A stretch of DNA of 64,000 bases from BPGX01 sp035405785. GTDB lineage: Bacteria; Bacteroidota; Bacteroidia; B-17B0; Aurantibacillaceae. Location: positions 112,150-176,149 of the forward strand of contig DAONJS010000005.1 of the NCBI GenBank assembly GCA_035405785.1, read 5' to 3'. Position numbers and translations under genes: made by a program. Under the pieces are notes generated by a model. It was not told where the DNA came from. It saw nothing but the letters and a program-made list of their open reading frames with translations, and did no database searches. Positions 36,001 through 44,369 of the stretch are shown piece after piece (the stretch's first letter is position 1; the number at the start of each line of letters is the position of its first letter).

Positions 36001-36824
36001 CTGGTTACTTTGTAGTAAATGTTCATCCCAAACCTAATGGGCAATTTTCTGCAGATGTAAGACAGGGCTGTCCACCGCTCATTGTTACTTTTACTGCTCA
36101 ATCAACAAATTCTAATGATACTTACTTCTGGAATTTTGGAAATGGTAATACTATTGGCGGTAATAATGTTTCCACTACTTATGAAGGTGTTGGAATGTAT
36201 CCAGTATCACTTTATGTTACTAATCAATACGGGTGCAGATGGGATACAACTATTCAAAACTACATTCAAGTATATTCACAGCCAATTGCAGATTTTGAGC
36301 CATATCCATCAATTGCTACTATTGATAATCCTATTATCAATTTTACTAACTTATCACTTTATGCAGATTATTATCAATGGTATTTTGGAGATCCTTACAG
36401 TTCTGATAATGTCTCTACCGAACAACATCCATATCATGTTTATGATTTAGCAGGAGATTATGATGTTTATCTAGTAGCAACAAATCAATATGGTTGTAAG
36501 GATATTGCAAAGAAAAAAGTTCGTATAGAACCCATTTATAGTGTTTATATTCCCGATGTATTTACACCAGATGGTAACGGACTAAACGATGTGTTTAATA
36601 TCAAAGGAGTTGGTATTTCAGAAGAAGGATTTTTAATGCAGATTTTTGACAGATGGGGAGAATTAATTTATCAAACAAGAGATTTATACAAAGGTTGGAA
36701 TGGCACTAATAAAAGAGGTGGTAAAGCAAAACAAGATGTATATGTATATAAAATTTATACACAAGATGTAAAAGGCAATAAATATGAATATACCGGACAT
36801 GTAACTTGCTTGCCGGGTTCTTAA
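33015..36824 (+). CDS. Second large SprB-repeat/PKD protein with T9SS type B tail
   Basis: 1269 residues with a signal peptide (about 1-31, ending LSLNAQE). Residues 115-295 form a separate cysteine-rich lectin-like or choice-of-anchor module (NEDFEQGNFNGWTVSGSAP ... DLTPYMGQNVTITISAIDCCAGGHGGMVYVDALCGD). About six SprB-type repeats follow (CYGYSDGSAVV, CYAFSDGSASV, CYMGSDGSATV and three weaker), then two PKD domains and a type B sorting domain (YIPDVFTPDGNGLNDVFNIKG ... IFDRWGELIY ... DVYVYKIYTQD). Co-transcribed with the previous gene. The extra N-terminal module suggests a different ligand from its neighbour. Confidence 0.93.
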   Translation: MKTIDFILKKIPQWKWLPLLALTFNLSLNAQEKWTDEELEKRFPFVNYVFDEDSLQGFDWEKINQIVQNDEHLQNKNSFEYKFFLYNMKRSFIIEKYHLYEKNFNNKFNNTTTIQTAACNNEDFEQGNFNGWTVSGSAPAVIKTTPFNDPIVGPIPNSPLGGTQVAQLNNLAGGYLTTTISKTFVVGSSNTFFQIAFLAILQDPGHACSCQPKFTLQVSVNGNPLGCPNFNIVAGPCSNYGCPTWQNAGGTVYNPTWQVATLDLTPYMGQNVTITISAIDCCAGGHGGMVYVDALCGDNTITNQILNNCGPTATVTALPMQGNYNWNGPSGSGIVNYTGATFTTNVPGTYTLNISGPCYCAPLIKTVQVNMVPLPLTGLTTQKNCRTFTITNTGDPAPSVQSYTITGGTPSTFTTSSPTSVVSFANGGIYTIYQEINNGTCKGTYSTNITVPFDPVLNVATNSVSCYGYSDGSAVVSANNGTSPYNFTLIPSAGIGNVSSNDYNISNIPANNYTVNVVDAAGCSSSINFNIAQPTPITLSVSSTPASCYAFSDGSASVQASGGTGTYIYYEWQPFGGSGPGMSTANYIPAGTYSVKVTDANYCISTQTVQVSQPPAISVSVVSQSISCYMGSDGSATVTASGGTSPFTYSWNPSVSATNVINNVPYNTYTCTIIDNNGCSKIEYIPINQPPQVKFQFSKVPDRCYQNNGIIISNIQGGSPPYQYQWSNGATTPSIGGLTGNVVYTLTITDAHNCVYSDTVYLPRPNTPTITALTFTPPLCNSGNNGIISGSSTGGTSPMYYTWLPYNNIHDTILTGVSAGTYTFVVTDYYGCTTSSIITVTQPTPINLNVTPDQLICYGNTVNIFANASNGTPPYQYFWNSGSGMNGSGPQPFTFTTTTTFTVFAQDTNGCKSLPKIITISVKPPLKLKDDTIWICSESQYTLHPYVILPGNGGNYQWTWNTGANTQEIVITGDYNNQPQIYSVYVDDGCTQPGDTGYFVVNVHPKPNGQFSADVRQGCPPLIVTFTAQSTNSNDTYFWNFGNGNTIGGNNVSTTYEGVGMYPVSLYVTNQYGCRWDTTIQNYIQVYSQPIADFEPYPSIATIDNPIINFTNLSLYADYYQWYFGDPYSSDNVSTEQHPYHVYDLAGDYDVYLVATNQYGCKDIAKKKVRIEPIYSVYIPDVFTPDGNGLNDVFNIKGVGISEEGFLMQIFDRWGELIYQTRDLYKGWNGTNKRGGKAKQDVYVYKIYTQDVKGNKYEYTGHVTCLPGS

Positions 36825-36863
36825 TAGTTTGTATTCAACTTTCTTTTGTAGTATTTTTGCTTC

Positions 36864-39329
36864 GTGTTACATTATGTAGATGTTATATTGCCACTAAGTA
36901 TTCCTTACACATATACTTATAGTGTAGATGATTCTTTGTTTCCTTTTGTTTCGGTAGGGAAAAGAGTGGTTGTGCAATTTGGAAGCAAAAAATTTTATTC
37001 TGCAATAGTTACAAAAATTCATCAAGAACCACCAAAAGATTACGCTGTAAAATCAATTGAGTATGTATTAGATGAAGAACCTTGTGTGCTTGAATATCAA
37101 ATAAAATTCTGGGAATGGTTAAGTGAATATTATTTGGCTCGTATAGGAGATGTAATGAATGCCGCATTACCAGCAGGATTAAAAATAGAAAGTATTTCTA
37201 CAATTCAAATAAATTCTGATTTTGCAATTGATAAAAAAGTATTTGATGAATTAAACGAAAAAGAAAAAAAAGTAATAGACATATTAGCACATCAAAAGAA
37301 AATTAAAATTAATGATCTTGAAAAAATTATTCCAAAATCAAGTATCCCAAAAGTAATTAAAAGTTTAAGTGAAAAAAGCATCATTTTTTTTACAGAAGAA
37401 TTAGAAGAAAAATACAAACCCAAACTTTCTGCTTACATAAAATTAAATCCTGATTTTTCTGATGAAATATCCATCAAAAATATCGTTCAAAGTTTAGAAA
37501 AAAGAGCATTCAAGCAATTAGAAGCATTTTTATCTTACATTCAATTATCTAAAAACAATCCATTAGTTAAGAAATCTGTTATTGTTGAAAAATCAAGTGT
37601 ATCAGCAGTAAATGCTTTGGTTGAAAAAGGAGTGTTTATTGAGGAATTATTAGAAGAAAGCAGATTAGAACAAAATGAATATTCATCAAAAGAAATAACA
37701 CTTACAAAAGCACAGGAAAAAGCATTTCAAGAAATTAAAAATCAATGGGTAAGTAAAAATTGTGTGTTATTATTTGGAGAAGTAGGTAGTGGAAAAACTG
37801 AAATTTATGCAGAACTCATCAAAGAACAATTATCTCAACAAAAACAGGTTTTATATCTTGTCCCTGAAATTGCATTAACTACTCAACTTATTACTCGTCT
37901 TAAAAAAATTTTTGGAAACAATGTTTATGTTTATCATTCAAAATTTTCAGAGAATGAAAGAACTGAAATTTGGAATAAATTATTAAGATACGATTATGAA
38001 ATTCATCATCCTGAATATGCTGAAAAATCAGCCAAAATCATATTAGGACCAAGATCTGCTTTGTTTTTACCATTCAAGAATTTAGGTTTAGTAATTATTG
38101 ATGAAGAACACGATAATTCTTTTCGTCAAAGACAAAAACATCCATACTACAATGCTCGGGATGCCGCAATTTTTCTGGCATCTATGAATAATACAAAAGT
38201 TGTTTTGGGTTCTGCTACGCCTTCTATTGAAACTATGTATAATGCACAAACAGGAAAATATGGTAAAGTAGAATTATCAGAAAAATTTGGAACTGCAAAG
38301 GTCAGCAAGAAAATTATTGACATAAGAAAGTATTATCATCAAATGAAAAATCAAACATTAATTACACCACCATTGTTTGAAACCATAAAAGACAGATTAG
38401 ATAAAAAAGAACAAGTGCTTATTTTTCACAATCGCAGAGGATATATTCCGATTATTCAATGTTTGCAATGTGGATGGGTGGCTAAGTGTAAAAATTGTGA
38501 TGTGAGTTTAGTTTATCATAAGCAACATAATTATTTGTTGTGTCATTATTGCGGAGAAATGAATGATGTATATCAGCAATGTCCTGCCTGTGGATCTACA
38601 CAATTAAATTACAAAGGTTGGGGCACAGAAAAAATTGAAGAAGAACTTTCAAGGATATTTCCTGATTATTCAATTGCAAGATTAGATCAAGATACTACAC
38701 GAAGTAAATTTGCTCACAAAAACATCATTGATGCTTTTGAAAAACAAGAAATAGATATTCTCATTGGCACACAAATGATTACAAAAGGATTGGATTTCAA
38801 AAATGTTACATTAGTAGCAGTATTGAATGCAGATGGTATTTTACATTTTCCTGAATTTCGTTCTTTTGAAAAAGCATTTCAGTTACTTTATCAATTAAGC
38901 GGAAGAGCAGGCAGATTAGAAAAAGATGGTGAAGTATATGTGCAAACATTTCACCCAGAAAATCTGGTGTTACAAATGTATCTTGAAAATGATTACAATA
39001 AATTTTACGAGTATGTTTTAAATGACAGGATGCAATATAACTATCCACCATTTACAAAATTGATAGAGATTACTGTTAAAAGTAAAGATGACTCGGTAGG
39101 TTTACAAAATGCACAAAAATTGTATCAATTTTTATTTCCTTATTTTAAGGAAAATTTGTTAGGTCCGATAAAACCTTATATTTCAAAATTAAACAATTAT
39201 TATCTTTATCACTTACTTGTTAAGGTCCCAAAAAATTTCTCTTATACAAAATCCAAACAAATCATTCAACAAAACACTCACAAAATAATTAATAACAAAG
39301 TAATTGTAGATGTAATAGTGGATGCGTGA
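36864..39329 (+). CDS. priA: PriA, primosomal replication restart helicase
   Basis: 821 residues beginning at GTG (MLHYVDVILPL), since no ATG in frame precedes the conserved N terminus. It has the DNA-binding wing domain, Walker A GEVGSGKTE, Walker B IIDEEHD, and a zinc-binding insertion with eight cysteines (CLQCGWVAKCKNCD ... CHYCGEMND ... CPACG). Helicase motifs GTQMITKGLDF and LSGRAGR lie near the C terminus. PriA reloads the replisome at stalled forks. A -7 box TATTTTTG sits at 36852-36859, very near the GTG. Confidence 0.97.
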   Translation: MLHYVDVILPLSIPYTYTYSVDDSLFPFVSVGKRVVVQFGSKKFYSAIVTKIHQEPPKDYAVKSIEYVLDEEPCVLEYQIKFWEWLSEYYLARIGDVMNAALPAGLKIESISTIQINSDFAIDKKVFDELNEKEKKVIDILAHQKKIKINDLEKIIPKSSIPKVIKSLSEKSIIFFTEELEEKYKPKLSAYIKLNPDFSDEISIKNIVQSLEKRAFKQLEAFLSYIQLSKNNPLVKKSVIVEKSSVSAVNALVEKGVFIEELLEESRLEQNEYSSKEITLTKAQEKAFQEIKNQWVSKNCVLLFGEVGSGKTEIYAELIKEQLSQQKQVLYLVPEIALTTQLITRLKKIFGNNVYVYHSKFSENERTEIWNKLLRYDYEIHHPEYAEKSAKIILGPRSALFLPFKNLGLVIIDEEHDNSFRQRQKHPYYNARDAAIFLASMNNTKVVLGSATPSIETMYNAQTGKYGKVELSEKFGTAKVSKKIIDIRKYYHQMKNQTLITPPLFETIKDRLDKKEQVLIFHNRRGYIPIIQCLQCGWVAKCKNCDVSLVYHKQHNYLLCHYCGEMNDVYQQCPACGSTQLNYKGWGTEKIEEELSRIFPDYSIARLDQDTTRSKFAHKNIIDAFEKQEIDILIGTQMITKGLDFKNVTLVAVLNADGILHFPEFRSFEKAFQLLYQLSGRAGRLEKDGEVYVQTFHPENLVLQMYLENDYNKFYEYVLNDRMQYNYPPFTKLIEITVKSKDDSVGLQNAQKLYQFLFPYFKENLLGPIKPYISKLNNYYLYHLLVKVPKNFSYTKSKQIIQQNTHKIINNKVIVDVIVDA

Positions 39330-39371
39330 TACATTCTACAATTCTACCATCCCTTCTGGATTTTTTTGTTT

Positions 39372-39399
39372 TTCACTATTCACTATTCACTCTTCACTT
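39372..39399 (-). repeat. AGTGAA simple repeat tract after the transaldolase gene
   Basis: On the minus strand this reads AAGTGAAGAGTGAATAGTGAA and begins a few bases after the aldolase stop codon. It belongs to the tract family listed at 21949. Confidence 0.6.
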
Positions 39400-39405
39400 A
39401 AAAAT

Positions 39406-40059
39406 CTACTTCCACTTTTCTGCATCTTTAATAAAAATTTCTAACCCCTTATCAGTAAGTGGATGATTAAACAATGCCATTAAAGCACTTAATGGTGCAG
39501 TAACTACATCTGCTCCCATTTTTGCACACTCAATAATATGCATAGGATGTCTGATAGATGCCGCTAATACCTGTGTATCAAATGTATAATTCAAATAGAT
39601 GGTCATGATTTCATCAATCAATTTTAATCCATCAGATGATACATCATCTAACCTTCCTAAGAATGGTGATACATAAGTAGCCCCTGCCTTTGCCGCAAGT
39701 AATGCTTGTCCTGCCGAAAAAACAAGCGTGCAGTTTGTTTTAATACCCTTTTCACTAAAATATCTAATAGCTTTGATGCCGTCTTTTGTCATTGGCACTT
39801 TCACTACAATGTTTGGATGAATTTTTGATAACTCTTCTCCTTCTTTAATCATTTCATCGTATTGAGTGGAAATCACTTCTGCACTAATGTCTCCATTTAC
39901 CATTTCACAGATAGTTTTGTAATGTTTCATTACAGCGTCTTTGCCTTTAATGCCAACTTTTGCCATTAAAGAAGGATTAGTAGTTACACCATCTAAAATG
40001 CCTAATGCAGCGGCTTCTCTTATTTCATCTAAATTAGCAGTATCAATAAAAAATTTCAT
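39406..40059 (-). CDS. Transaldolase-like / fructose-6-phosphate aldolase
   Basis: 217 residues, the short transaldolase subfamily (Fsa/TalC). The start FFIDTANLDEIREAA, the Schiff-base lysine in NIVVKVPMTKDG, and TLVFSAGQALLAAKAGATYVSPFLGRLDD are diagnostic. It interconverts C3 and sugar phosphates in the non-oxidative pentose phosphate pathway; whether it is a true transaldolase or an aldolase is not clear from motifs. The ATG at 40059 follows a -7 box (TATTTTTG, minus strand, 40075-40082), which excludes the ATG at 40077. Confidence 0.92.
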   Translation of the reverse strand: MKFFIDTANLDEIREAAALGILDGVTTNPSLMAKVGIKGKDAVMKHYKTICEMVNGDISAEVISTQYDEMIKEGEELSKIHPNIVVKVPMTKDGIKAIRYFSEKGIKTNCTLVFSAGQALLAAKAGATYVSPFLGRLDDVSSDGLKLIDEIMTIYLNYTFDTQVLAASIRHPMHIIECAKMGADVVTAPLSALMALFNHPLTDKGLEIFIKDAEKWK

Positions 40060-40157
40060 AGTTTTTTTTGATGGCAAAAATACTCGTTTTAATTCTATTC
40101 ACTAAATTTATTTTTTAAAGAATACTTTTTTGGTTTAGTACTTTTGTGGCAAAAAAT

Positions 40158-41039
40158 ATGAGAGTTCATCCAAAAGAAATGCCTATCAATATCTTACATC
40201 AATATCTCACAGGCAGTGTGGCTCCACGCCCTATTGCATTTGTAAGTACTATTGATAATTCAGGGAAAATAAACCTTGCACCATTTAGTTTTTTTGGTGT
40301 ATTTTCTGCAAATCCGCCGATTGTTGTTTTTTCACCTGCATACAGCGGTCGCACAGGTGCTTCAAAAAACACTTTAGATAATGTAAAAGAACATCCTGAA
40401 TGTGTTATTAATGTTGTCAATTACAAAATGGTTGGAAAAATGAATCTGGCAAGCAGTCCCTATCCAAGAGGCGTTAATGAATTTGAAAAAGCGGGATTTA
40501 CGCCTCTTTCATCTGAAATGGTAAAACCACCAAGAGTAAAAGAATCTCCTGTGCAGTTAGAATGTAAAGTGCAACAAATTATAGAACTTGGTAAAGGCGG
40601 AGGTGCAGGAAATTTGGTGATTGCTGAAGTAGTTTTACTACATATTTCAGATGATATTTTAGATGAAAATAAAATGATTGACCCACGCAAAATTGATTTA
40701 GTAAGCCGTTTGAATGCCAATTGGTATTGCAGAGCAAATGGAGATGCATTATTTGAATTAAGAAAATTAGATACTGAAATTGTGGTAGGAATGGATGCTA
40801 TACCTGAATTTGCAAGAAACTCTAATATCTTTACAGAAGAAGATTTAATAAAACTGGCTTCAGAAAAGAATTTGCCTTCTGAAGAAGAAGTTAAAACTTT
40901 GAAAGAAAATATGCAGGATGAATTAAAAATTTTGTCAGGTGAAAAACTTTTATCAACTTTGTGCCTTCACGCAAAAGAACAATTAGAAAAAAATAATATT
41001 CAAAAAGCGTGGCAATATTTACTCATTTATCAAAATTAA
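40158..41039 (+). CDS. Flavin reductase family protein (FMN-binding split barrel)
   Basis: 293 residues from ATG 40158. The N-terminal 200 residues are a flavin-reductase-like split barrel (LTGSVAPRPIAFVSTID, NLAPFSFFGVFSANPPIVVFSP, KDTLDNVKE-like lid), as in DIM6/NTAB proteins. The C-terminal 90 residues are helical and specific to Bacteroidota relatives. It probably binds FMN; the substrate is unknown. A -7 box TACTTTTG lies at 40139-40146. The next gene starts 12 bases later. Confidence 0.85.
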   Translation: MRVHPKEMPINILHQYLTGSVAPRPIAFVSTIDNSGKINLAPFSFFGVFSANPPIVVFSPAYSGRTGASKNTLDNVKEHPECVINVVNYKMVGKMNLASSPYPRGVNEFEKAGFTPLSSEMVKPPRVKESPVQLECKVQQIIELGKGGGAGNLVIAEVVLLHISDDILDENKMIDPRKIDLVSRLNANWYCRANGDALFELRKLDTEIVVGMDAIPEFARNSNIFTEEDLIKLASEKNLPSEEEVKTLKENMQDELKILSGEKLLSTLCLHAKEQLEKNNIQKAWQYLLIYQN

Positions 41040-41051
41040 AAAATTAAAAGT

Positions 41052-41471
41052 ATGGAAATAGTTGGAAAGATTAAGAAAATAATGGATGTTCAAAATGTGA
41101 GTGATAAATTCAGAAAAAGAGAGTTTGTTCTTTCAACCGATTTGAACACACCATATCCTCAGCATGTATTGTTTCAAACAACACAAGATAAATGTACCAT
41201 GCTGGACAACTTGAAAGTTAATGATGAAGTAAAAGTATTTTTTAATATCCGTGGAAGAGAATGGACTGCCCAAGATGGACAAATCAAATATTTTGTTACA
41301 TTAGAAGCATGGAGAATAGATAAATTTACACCAGTGGATGCAGGAAGCGGTTCAAGTTACACATCTTCAACTAATGCCACTGCAAGTTCATCATCTACTA
41401 CTAATGTTCAAGCAAATAATCCAGCAACACCTGATGTTGATGTGCAAGCAGATGATGATTTGCCGTTTTAG
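41052..41471 (+). CDS. DUF3127 protein with SSB-like acidic tail
   Basis: 139 residues. The first 95 residues form an OB-fold-like domain of the DUF3127 family (MEIVGKIKKIMDVQNVS, LKVNDEVKVFFNIRGREW). A serine/threonine/asparagine-rich linker (about 97-128) follows, and the protein ends in DDDLPF, closely resembling the DDDIPF tip with which single-stranded DNA-binding proteins recruit partners. A role at ssDNA is therefore inferred. It lies downstream of a flavin reductase with no evident link. Confidence 0.85.
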   Translation: MEIVGKIKKIMDVQNVSDKFRKREFVLSTDLNTPYPQHVLFQTTQDKCTMLDNLKVNDEVKVFFNIRGREWTAQDGQIKYFVTLEAWRIDKFTPVDAGSGSSYTSSTNATASSSSTTNVQANNPATPDVDVQADDDLPF

Positions 41472-41511
41472 GTTGTAGTCATTATATTTAATTATCTACG
41501 ATTTTGATAAA

Positions 41512-41564
41512 GGCAATTTGTGAATTGCCTCCTATTATTCAAAACCGACATAAATGTCGGCTTT
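41512..41564. terminator. Two hairpins between convergent genes
   Basis: GGCAATT/AATTGCC (41512-41518 with 41523-41529) and CCGACAT/ATGTCGG (41545-41551 with 41554-41560), the latter flanked by A and T runs. They can end transcription of the DUF3127 gene and of the converging DUF6973 gene. The second stem resembles the GCCGAC stem of the double-hairpin repeats. Confidence 0.55.
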
Positions 41565-41590
41565 ATTCACTGTTACCTTTTCATTTTTCA

Positions 41591-42106
41591 CTATTCACTT
41601 TTCACTTCTGTAATCACCTTCAATTTATTTTCTTTAATATACTGAATAATAGTATCAGATAATTGTGTAGTAGGAATGTATTTGTATTTTTTACCTGTTT
41701 GAATGCCTACTTTGTTGTTATACAAATCCATTTGAATGCTTGCACTATCGGGCACATCAGAGTATTCGGCTTTCTTCTTTTTTTGAAAATAATATACATC
41801 GTCTTTTTCATGTGCAATGCCTAATTTGATAAGTTTTTTGTCTTTAATTTTTTGAGCAAAACAAGCCATAAAAAACGCATGCCTGAACGCATCTAATTTT
41901 CCACCATTTTCAAATGTATCTAAAATTTTAGATTGCTTTATTTGCTGATATAGAGGTAAATTCTTTTTGTAAATATGTTTTACTTTAATTGCAGCCACAG
42001 GATGAAAAATTGCCCACCTGTATTGATATTTACCTTTTATTTGAGAATATAAAAAACTTGAATGCAATATCACAAACACATTTACTACTATGAAAAAAAA
42101 TTTCAT
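41591..42106 (-). CDS. DUF6973-type secreted protein
   Basis: 171 residues with a signal peptide (about 1-22, MKFFFIVVNVFVILHSSFLYSQ). The core has WAIFHPVAAIKVKHIYKK, the conserved GGKLDAFRHAFFMA block and an HEKDDVYYF segment, a pattern I associate with DUF6973. Biochemical function unknown. The start overlaps the end of the T9SS plug gene by four bases. The last codons (KSE then stop) are written by an AGTGAA repeat tract. Confidence 0.7.
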   Translation of the reverse strand: MKFFFIVVNVFVILHSSFLYSQIKGKYQYRWAIFHPVAAIKVKHIYKKNLPLYQQIKQSKILDTFENGGKLDAFRHAFFMACFAQKIKDKKLIKLGIAHEKDDVYYFQKKKKAEYSDVPDSASIQMDLYNNKVGIQTGKKYKYIPTTQLSDTIIQYIKENKLKVITEVKSE

Positions 42107-43383
42107 CTTTTCAATGTATTGATACGCAGCAAACCTACTAATTGATCGTAATAATACCCTCTTGGCTGATGATACACAAATATATAATAATCATTTTCTG
42201 TTTGCCAGTAATTACCTTCTGTTTCTGATTCATCACACTTTTCATCATTATCGTATAAAATAGAATAAATATAGTTGTAATATCCTTGTTTCAAATACAT
42301 TGTGCATTCGTATGCTTTTGTATTTTCGTTGTAAGTCATTTTATTTTCATCAGAAAGTGCCCAGTTGTTCATTCTGCTTAATACATACACATTCCCTTTG
42401 CTGATAGGATAAGGATAAGATAATTGAAAATGAACATAAGCATAATCGGCTTCTATATCTGGGTTAGATAATCTGTCATTATTTCTAATTAAAAAATTTC
42501 CATTCAAATCATTGTAAAATGTATATTTTTGCTTGTATCGTGGTTCATCTCTGGTTAGATAAACATGCCATTTACCATTTTCATCTTTTAATGTATTTGC
42601 AATTCTTTCTGTATAAGTAAAAAGTGTTCTTATATCAAAGTAACGAAATTCATTTGAACCCAAAAAAGTAGTGCGGTCATCTAAATTATATTGAAAACTA
42701 TTGCCAGTCATAAATGTGGCAGGAATGTTTTTGACCATATTGTCCATTCTACCATTTTGCATAATAAAAACTTTCATATCCGTAACAGGATTAGTTAAAG
42801 GATAATTTTTTGAACTAATTGTAAAATCAATATGCTGACCAGTATATTGCATATCATTGCCAATGGGCTGACTTAATTGTGCTGCTATAGTTACTACATT
42901 GTTTAATACATAAAATTTTTTAGTAGCCACAATCTTTGATTTATCAGGTGTTTGATAAACTACGAGCAAATAATTTCCTGCTTTTGTAAATTGCATATTA
43001 GCCGTAGGAAATTTAATGTCGTAATGTGTATATCTTTGCAAAGTATTTTGTGAAAAAGAATAATTTATGATATTAAGTTCAAAAAATCCATTGATATATT
43101 CTGAAGTCATTAAATCACTTGGTTTCCAATACGCATCGCAGTGAATGAAATAAATGGAATAATTTTTCACATCACCATCAAGGTCATCAAAACTTAATTG
43201 TAATTGTTGTTCTGGTTTGTTCATATCTAATACTGGTAAGCCCATTTCAAAATCTGCAGGATGTAATAACACAGTGCGGATATTTTTTACATACACAGCA
43301 TCTTCATAGCGGATATTTTGTGAAAAAACAAAATTAAATACAACAAGAAAACAACTTAACAAGCAGCATTTTTTACAAAACAT
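42103..43383 (-). CDS. T9SS plug-type protein (DUF5103)
   Basis: 426 residues with a signal peptide ending VFNFVFSQ. The blocks RTVLLHPADFEMGLPVL, LQLSFDDLDGDVKNYSIYFIHCDAYWKPSDLM, NGFFELNIINYSFSQNTLQRYTHYDI and the C-terminal YDNDEKCDESETEGNYWQTENDYYIFVYHQ are those of DUF5103 proteins. In Flavobacterium johnsoniae this family includes the Plug that closes the SprA translocon. It is thus likely to be part of the secretion route used by the SprB-repeat and subtilase proteins of this window. The ATG overlaps the plsY stop by one base. Confidence 0.85.
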   Translation of the reverse strand: MFCKKCCLLSCFLVVFNFVFSQNIRYEDAVYVKNIRTVLLHPADFEMGLPVLDMNKPEQQLQLSFDDLDGDVKNYSIYFIHCDAYWKPSDLMTSEYINGFFELNIINYSFSQNTLQRYTHYDIKFPTANMQFTKAGNYLLVVYQTPDKSKIVATKKFYVLNNVVTIAAQLSQPIGNDMQYTGQHIDFTISSKNYPLTNPVTDMKVFIMQNGRMDNMVKNIPATFMTGNSFQYNLDDRTTFLGSNEFRYFDIRTLFTYTERIANTLKDENGKWHVYLTRDEPRYKQKYTFYNDLNGNFLIRNNDRLSNPDIEADYAYVHFQLSYPYPISKGNVYVLSRMNNWALSDENKMTYNENTKAYECTMYLKQGYYNYIYSILYDNDEKCDESETEGNYWQTENDYYIFVYHQPRGYYYDQLVGLLRINTLKR

Positions 43384-44006
43384 TATGCTTTTGATTTTGC
43401 CAAAACAATTTTTGATTCTGTTTTTGAGAGTAATCTGCGAATATTTTTTCTGTGAGTAATGATAAGCAATACCGCAATAAGAATAGAATAAATGGTTAAT
43501 GTCTTTTGTTGATTATTCAATATAAAATGTAATATGATAGGATAACTAATACCTGCAAGCATTGAACTTAAAGAAACATAACGGGTAGAAAATAAAACTA
43601 TTAAAAAAACTACTAAAGCAAAAGCACAGGAAATAGGCGTAATGATAACAGTAGCACCTAATAAAGTAGCCACGCCTTTTCCACCTCTAAATCCTGCAAA
43701 TACTGGAAATATATGACCAAACACGGCGGCAATAGCAAGTCCAATTTCAATATCTACAAATTCATTAGCAGGCAAACTATCTTCAAAGATGTATGATAAA
43801 CTCACAGCCAAACTACCTTTAATAATATCAATAAGTAAAACAATGATGCCTGGTTTTTTTCCTAATACTCTGAAAGTGTTGGTAGCACCTGCATTTCCAC
43901 TACCATGCTCACGAATATCAATACCATAAAAGTATTTTCCAATCCATACAGAAGTCGGTATTGAACCTAATAAGTAAGCAACAATTAAGAGTAATAAAAC
44001 TTCCAT
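43383..44006 (-). CDS. plsY: PlsY, acyl-phosphate glycerol-3-phosphate acyltransferase
   Basis: 207 residues, five or so membrane helices. Motif 1 LGSIPTSVWIGK, motif 2 EHGSGNAGATNTFRVLGKKPG and motif 3 GHIFPVFAGFRGGKGVATLLG are all present. It makes lysophosphatidic acid from acyl-phosphate, the first step of phospholipid synthesis. The ATG at 44006 follows a -7-like box (TTTATTTG, minus strand, 44024-44031); the ATG at 44036 would be upstream of it. Confidence 0.95.
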   Translation of the reverse strand: MEVLLLLIVAYLLGSIPTSVWIGKYFYGIDIREHGSGNAGATNTFRVLGKKPGIIVLLIDIIKGSLAVSLSYIFEDSLPANEFVDIEIGLAIAAVFGHIFPVFAGFRGGKGVATLLGATVIITPISCAFALVVFLIVLFSTRYVSLSSMLAGISYPIILHFILNNQQKTLTIYSILIAVLLIITHRKNIRRLLSKTESKIVLAKSKA

Positions 44007-44169
44007 TACAGAATTTTTAATGGCAAATAAACACAATAATTTTTGATTTTACAAATGTTTTAATTGGTAAATTCAGAATTGAAATTATTTTAATATTCAA
44101 TTTATTGCAAAATAATTGATAGATACATTTCACTTAAAGATTATATGTAATTTTGAGTTGTGAGTTTAC

Positions 44170-44258
44170 CGTCATTACGAGCGAAGCGAAGTAATCTCAA
44201 AAGTATTATCCACATAACAATTACGAGATTGCTTCGGGCTAACGCCCTCGCAATGACG
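44170..44258 (-). repeat. 89-bp palindromic repeat, copy 1
   Basis: The 363-bp gap between plsY and the PTPS gene holds this element. Arms: CGTCATTACGAGCGAAGCGA... (44170-44198) and ...CTCGCAATGACG (44225-44258), able to fold into one long hairpin with internal bulges. A near-identical copy in the other orientation lies at 60445-60533. Flanks carry an AGATACATTTCAC stretch (about 44120) and a CGCAAAG-type tract in inverted sense (44288-44316). Confidence 0.85.
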
Positions 44259-44287
44259 ATAAATCTAAACATTCATAACTAATAAAA

Positions 44288-44316
44288 CTTTGCGTCTTCG
44301 CGTCTTTGCGGTGAAA
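44288..44316 (-). repeat. CGCAAAG-type dispersed tract
   Basis: Minus strand reads as CGCAAAG and CGAAGACGCAAAG units after TTTCAC. Related tracts are at 15991-16020, 16728-16803 and 55457-55478; such degenerate tracts are widespread in bacterial intergenic DNA. Confidence 0.6.
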
Positions 44317-44369
44317 AATTTTAAAAGTGAATTTAACAGTAACTAATTTTTTAATTAAAGATTTTTGCA

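Noticed and set aside
29758..36450. Short reading frames opposite or within the SprB-repeat genes
   Set aside because: These reflect the low-complexity composition of the repeats and lack starts or homology.
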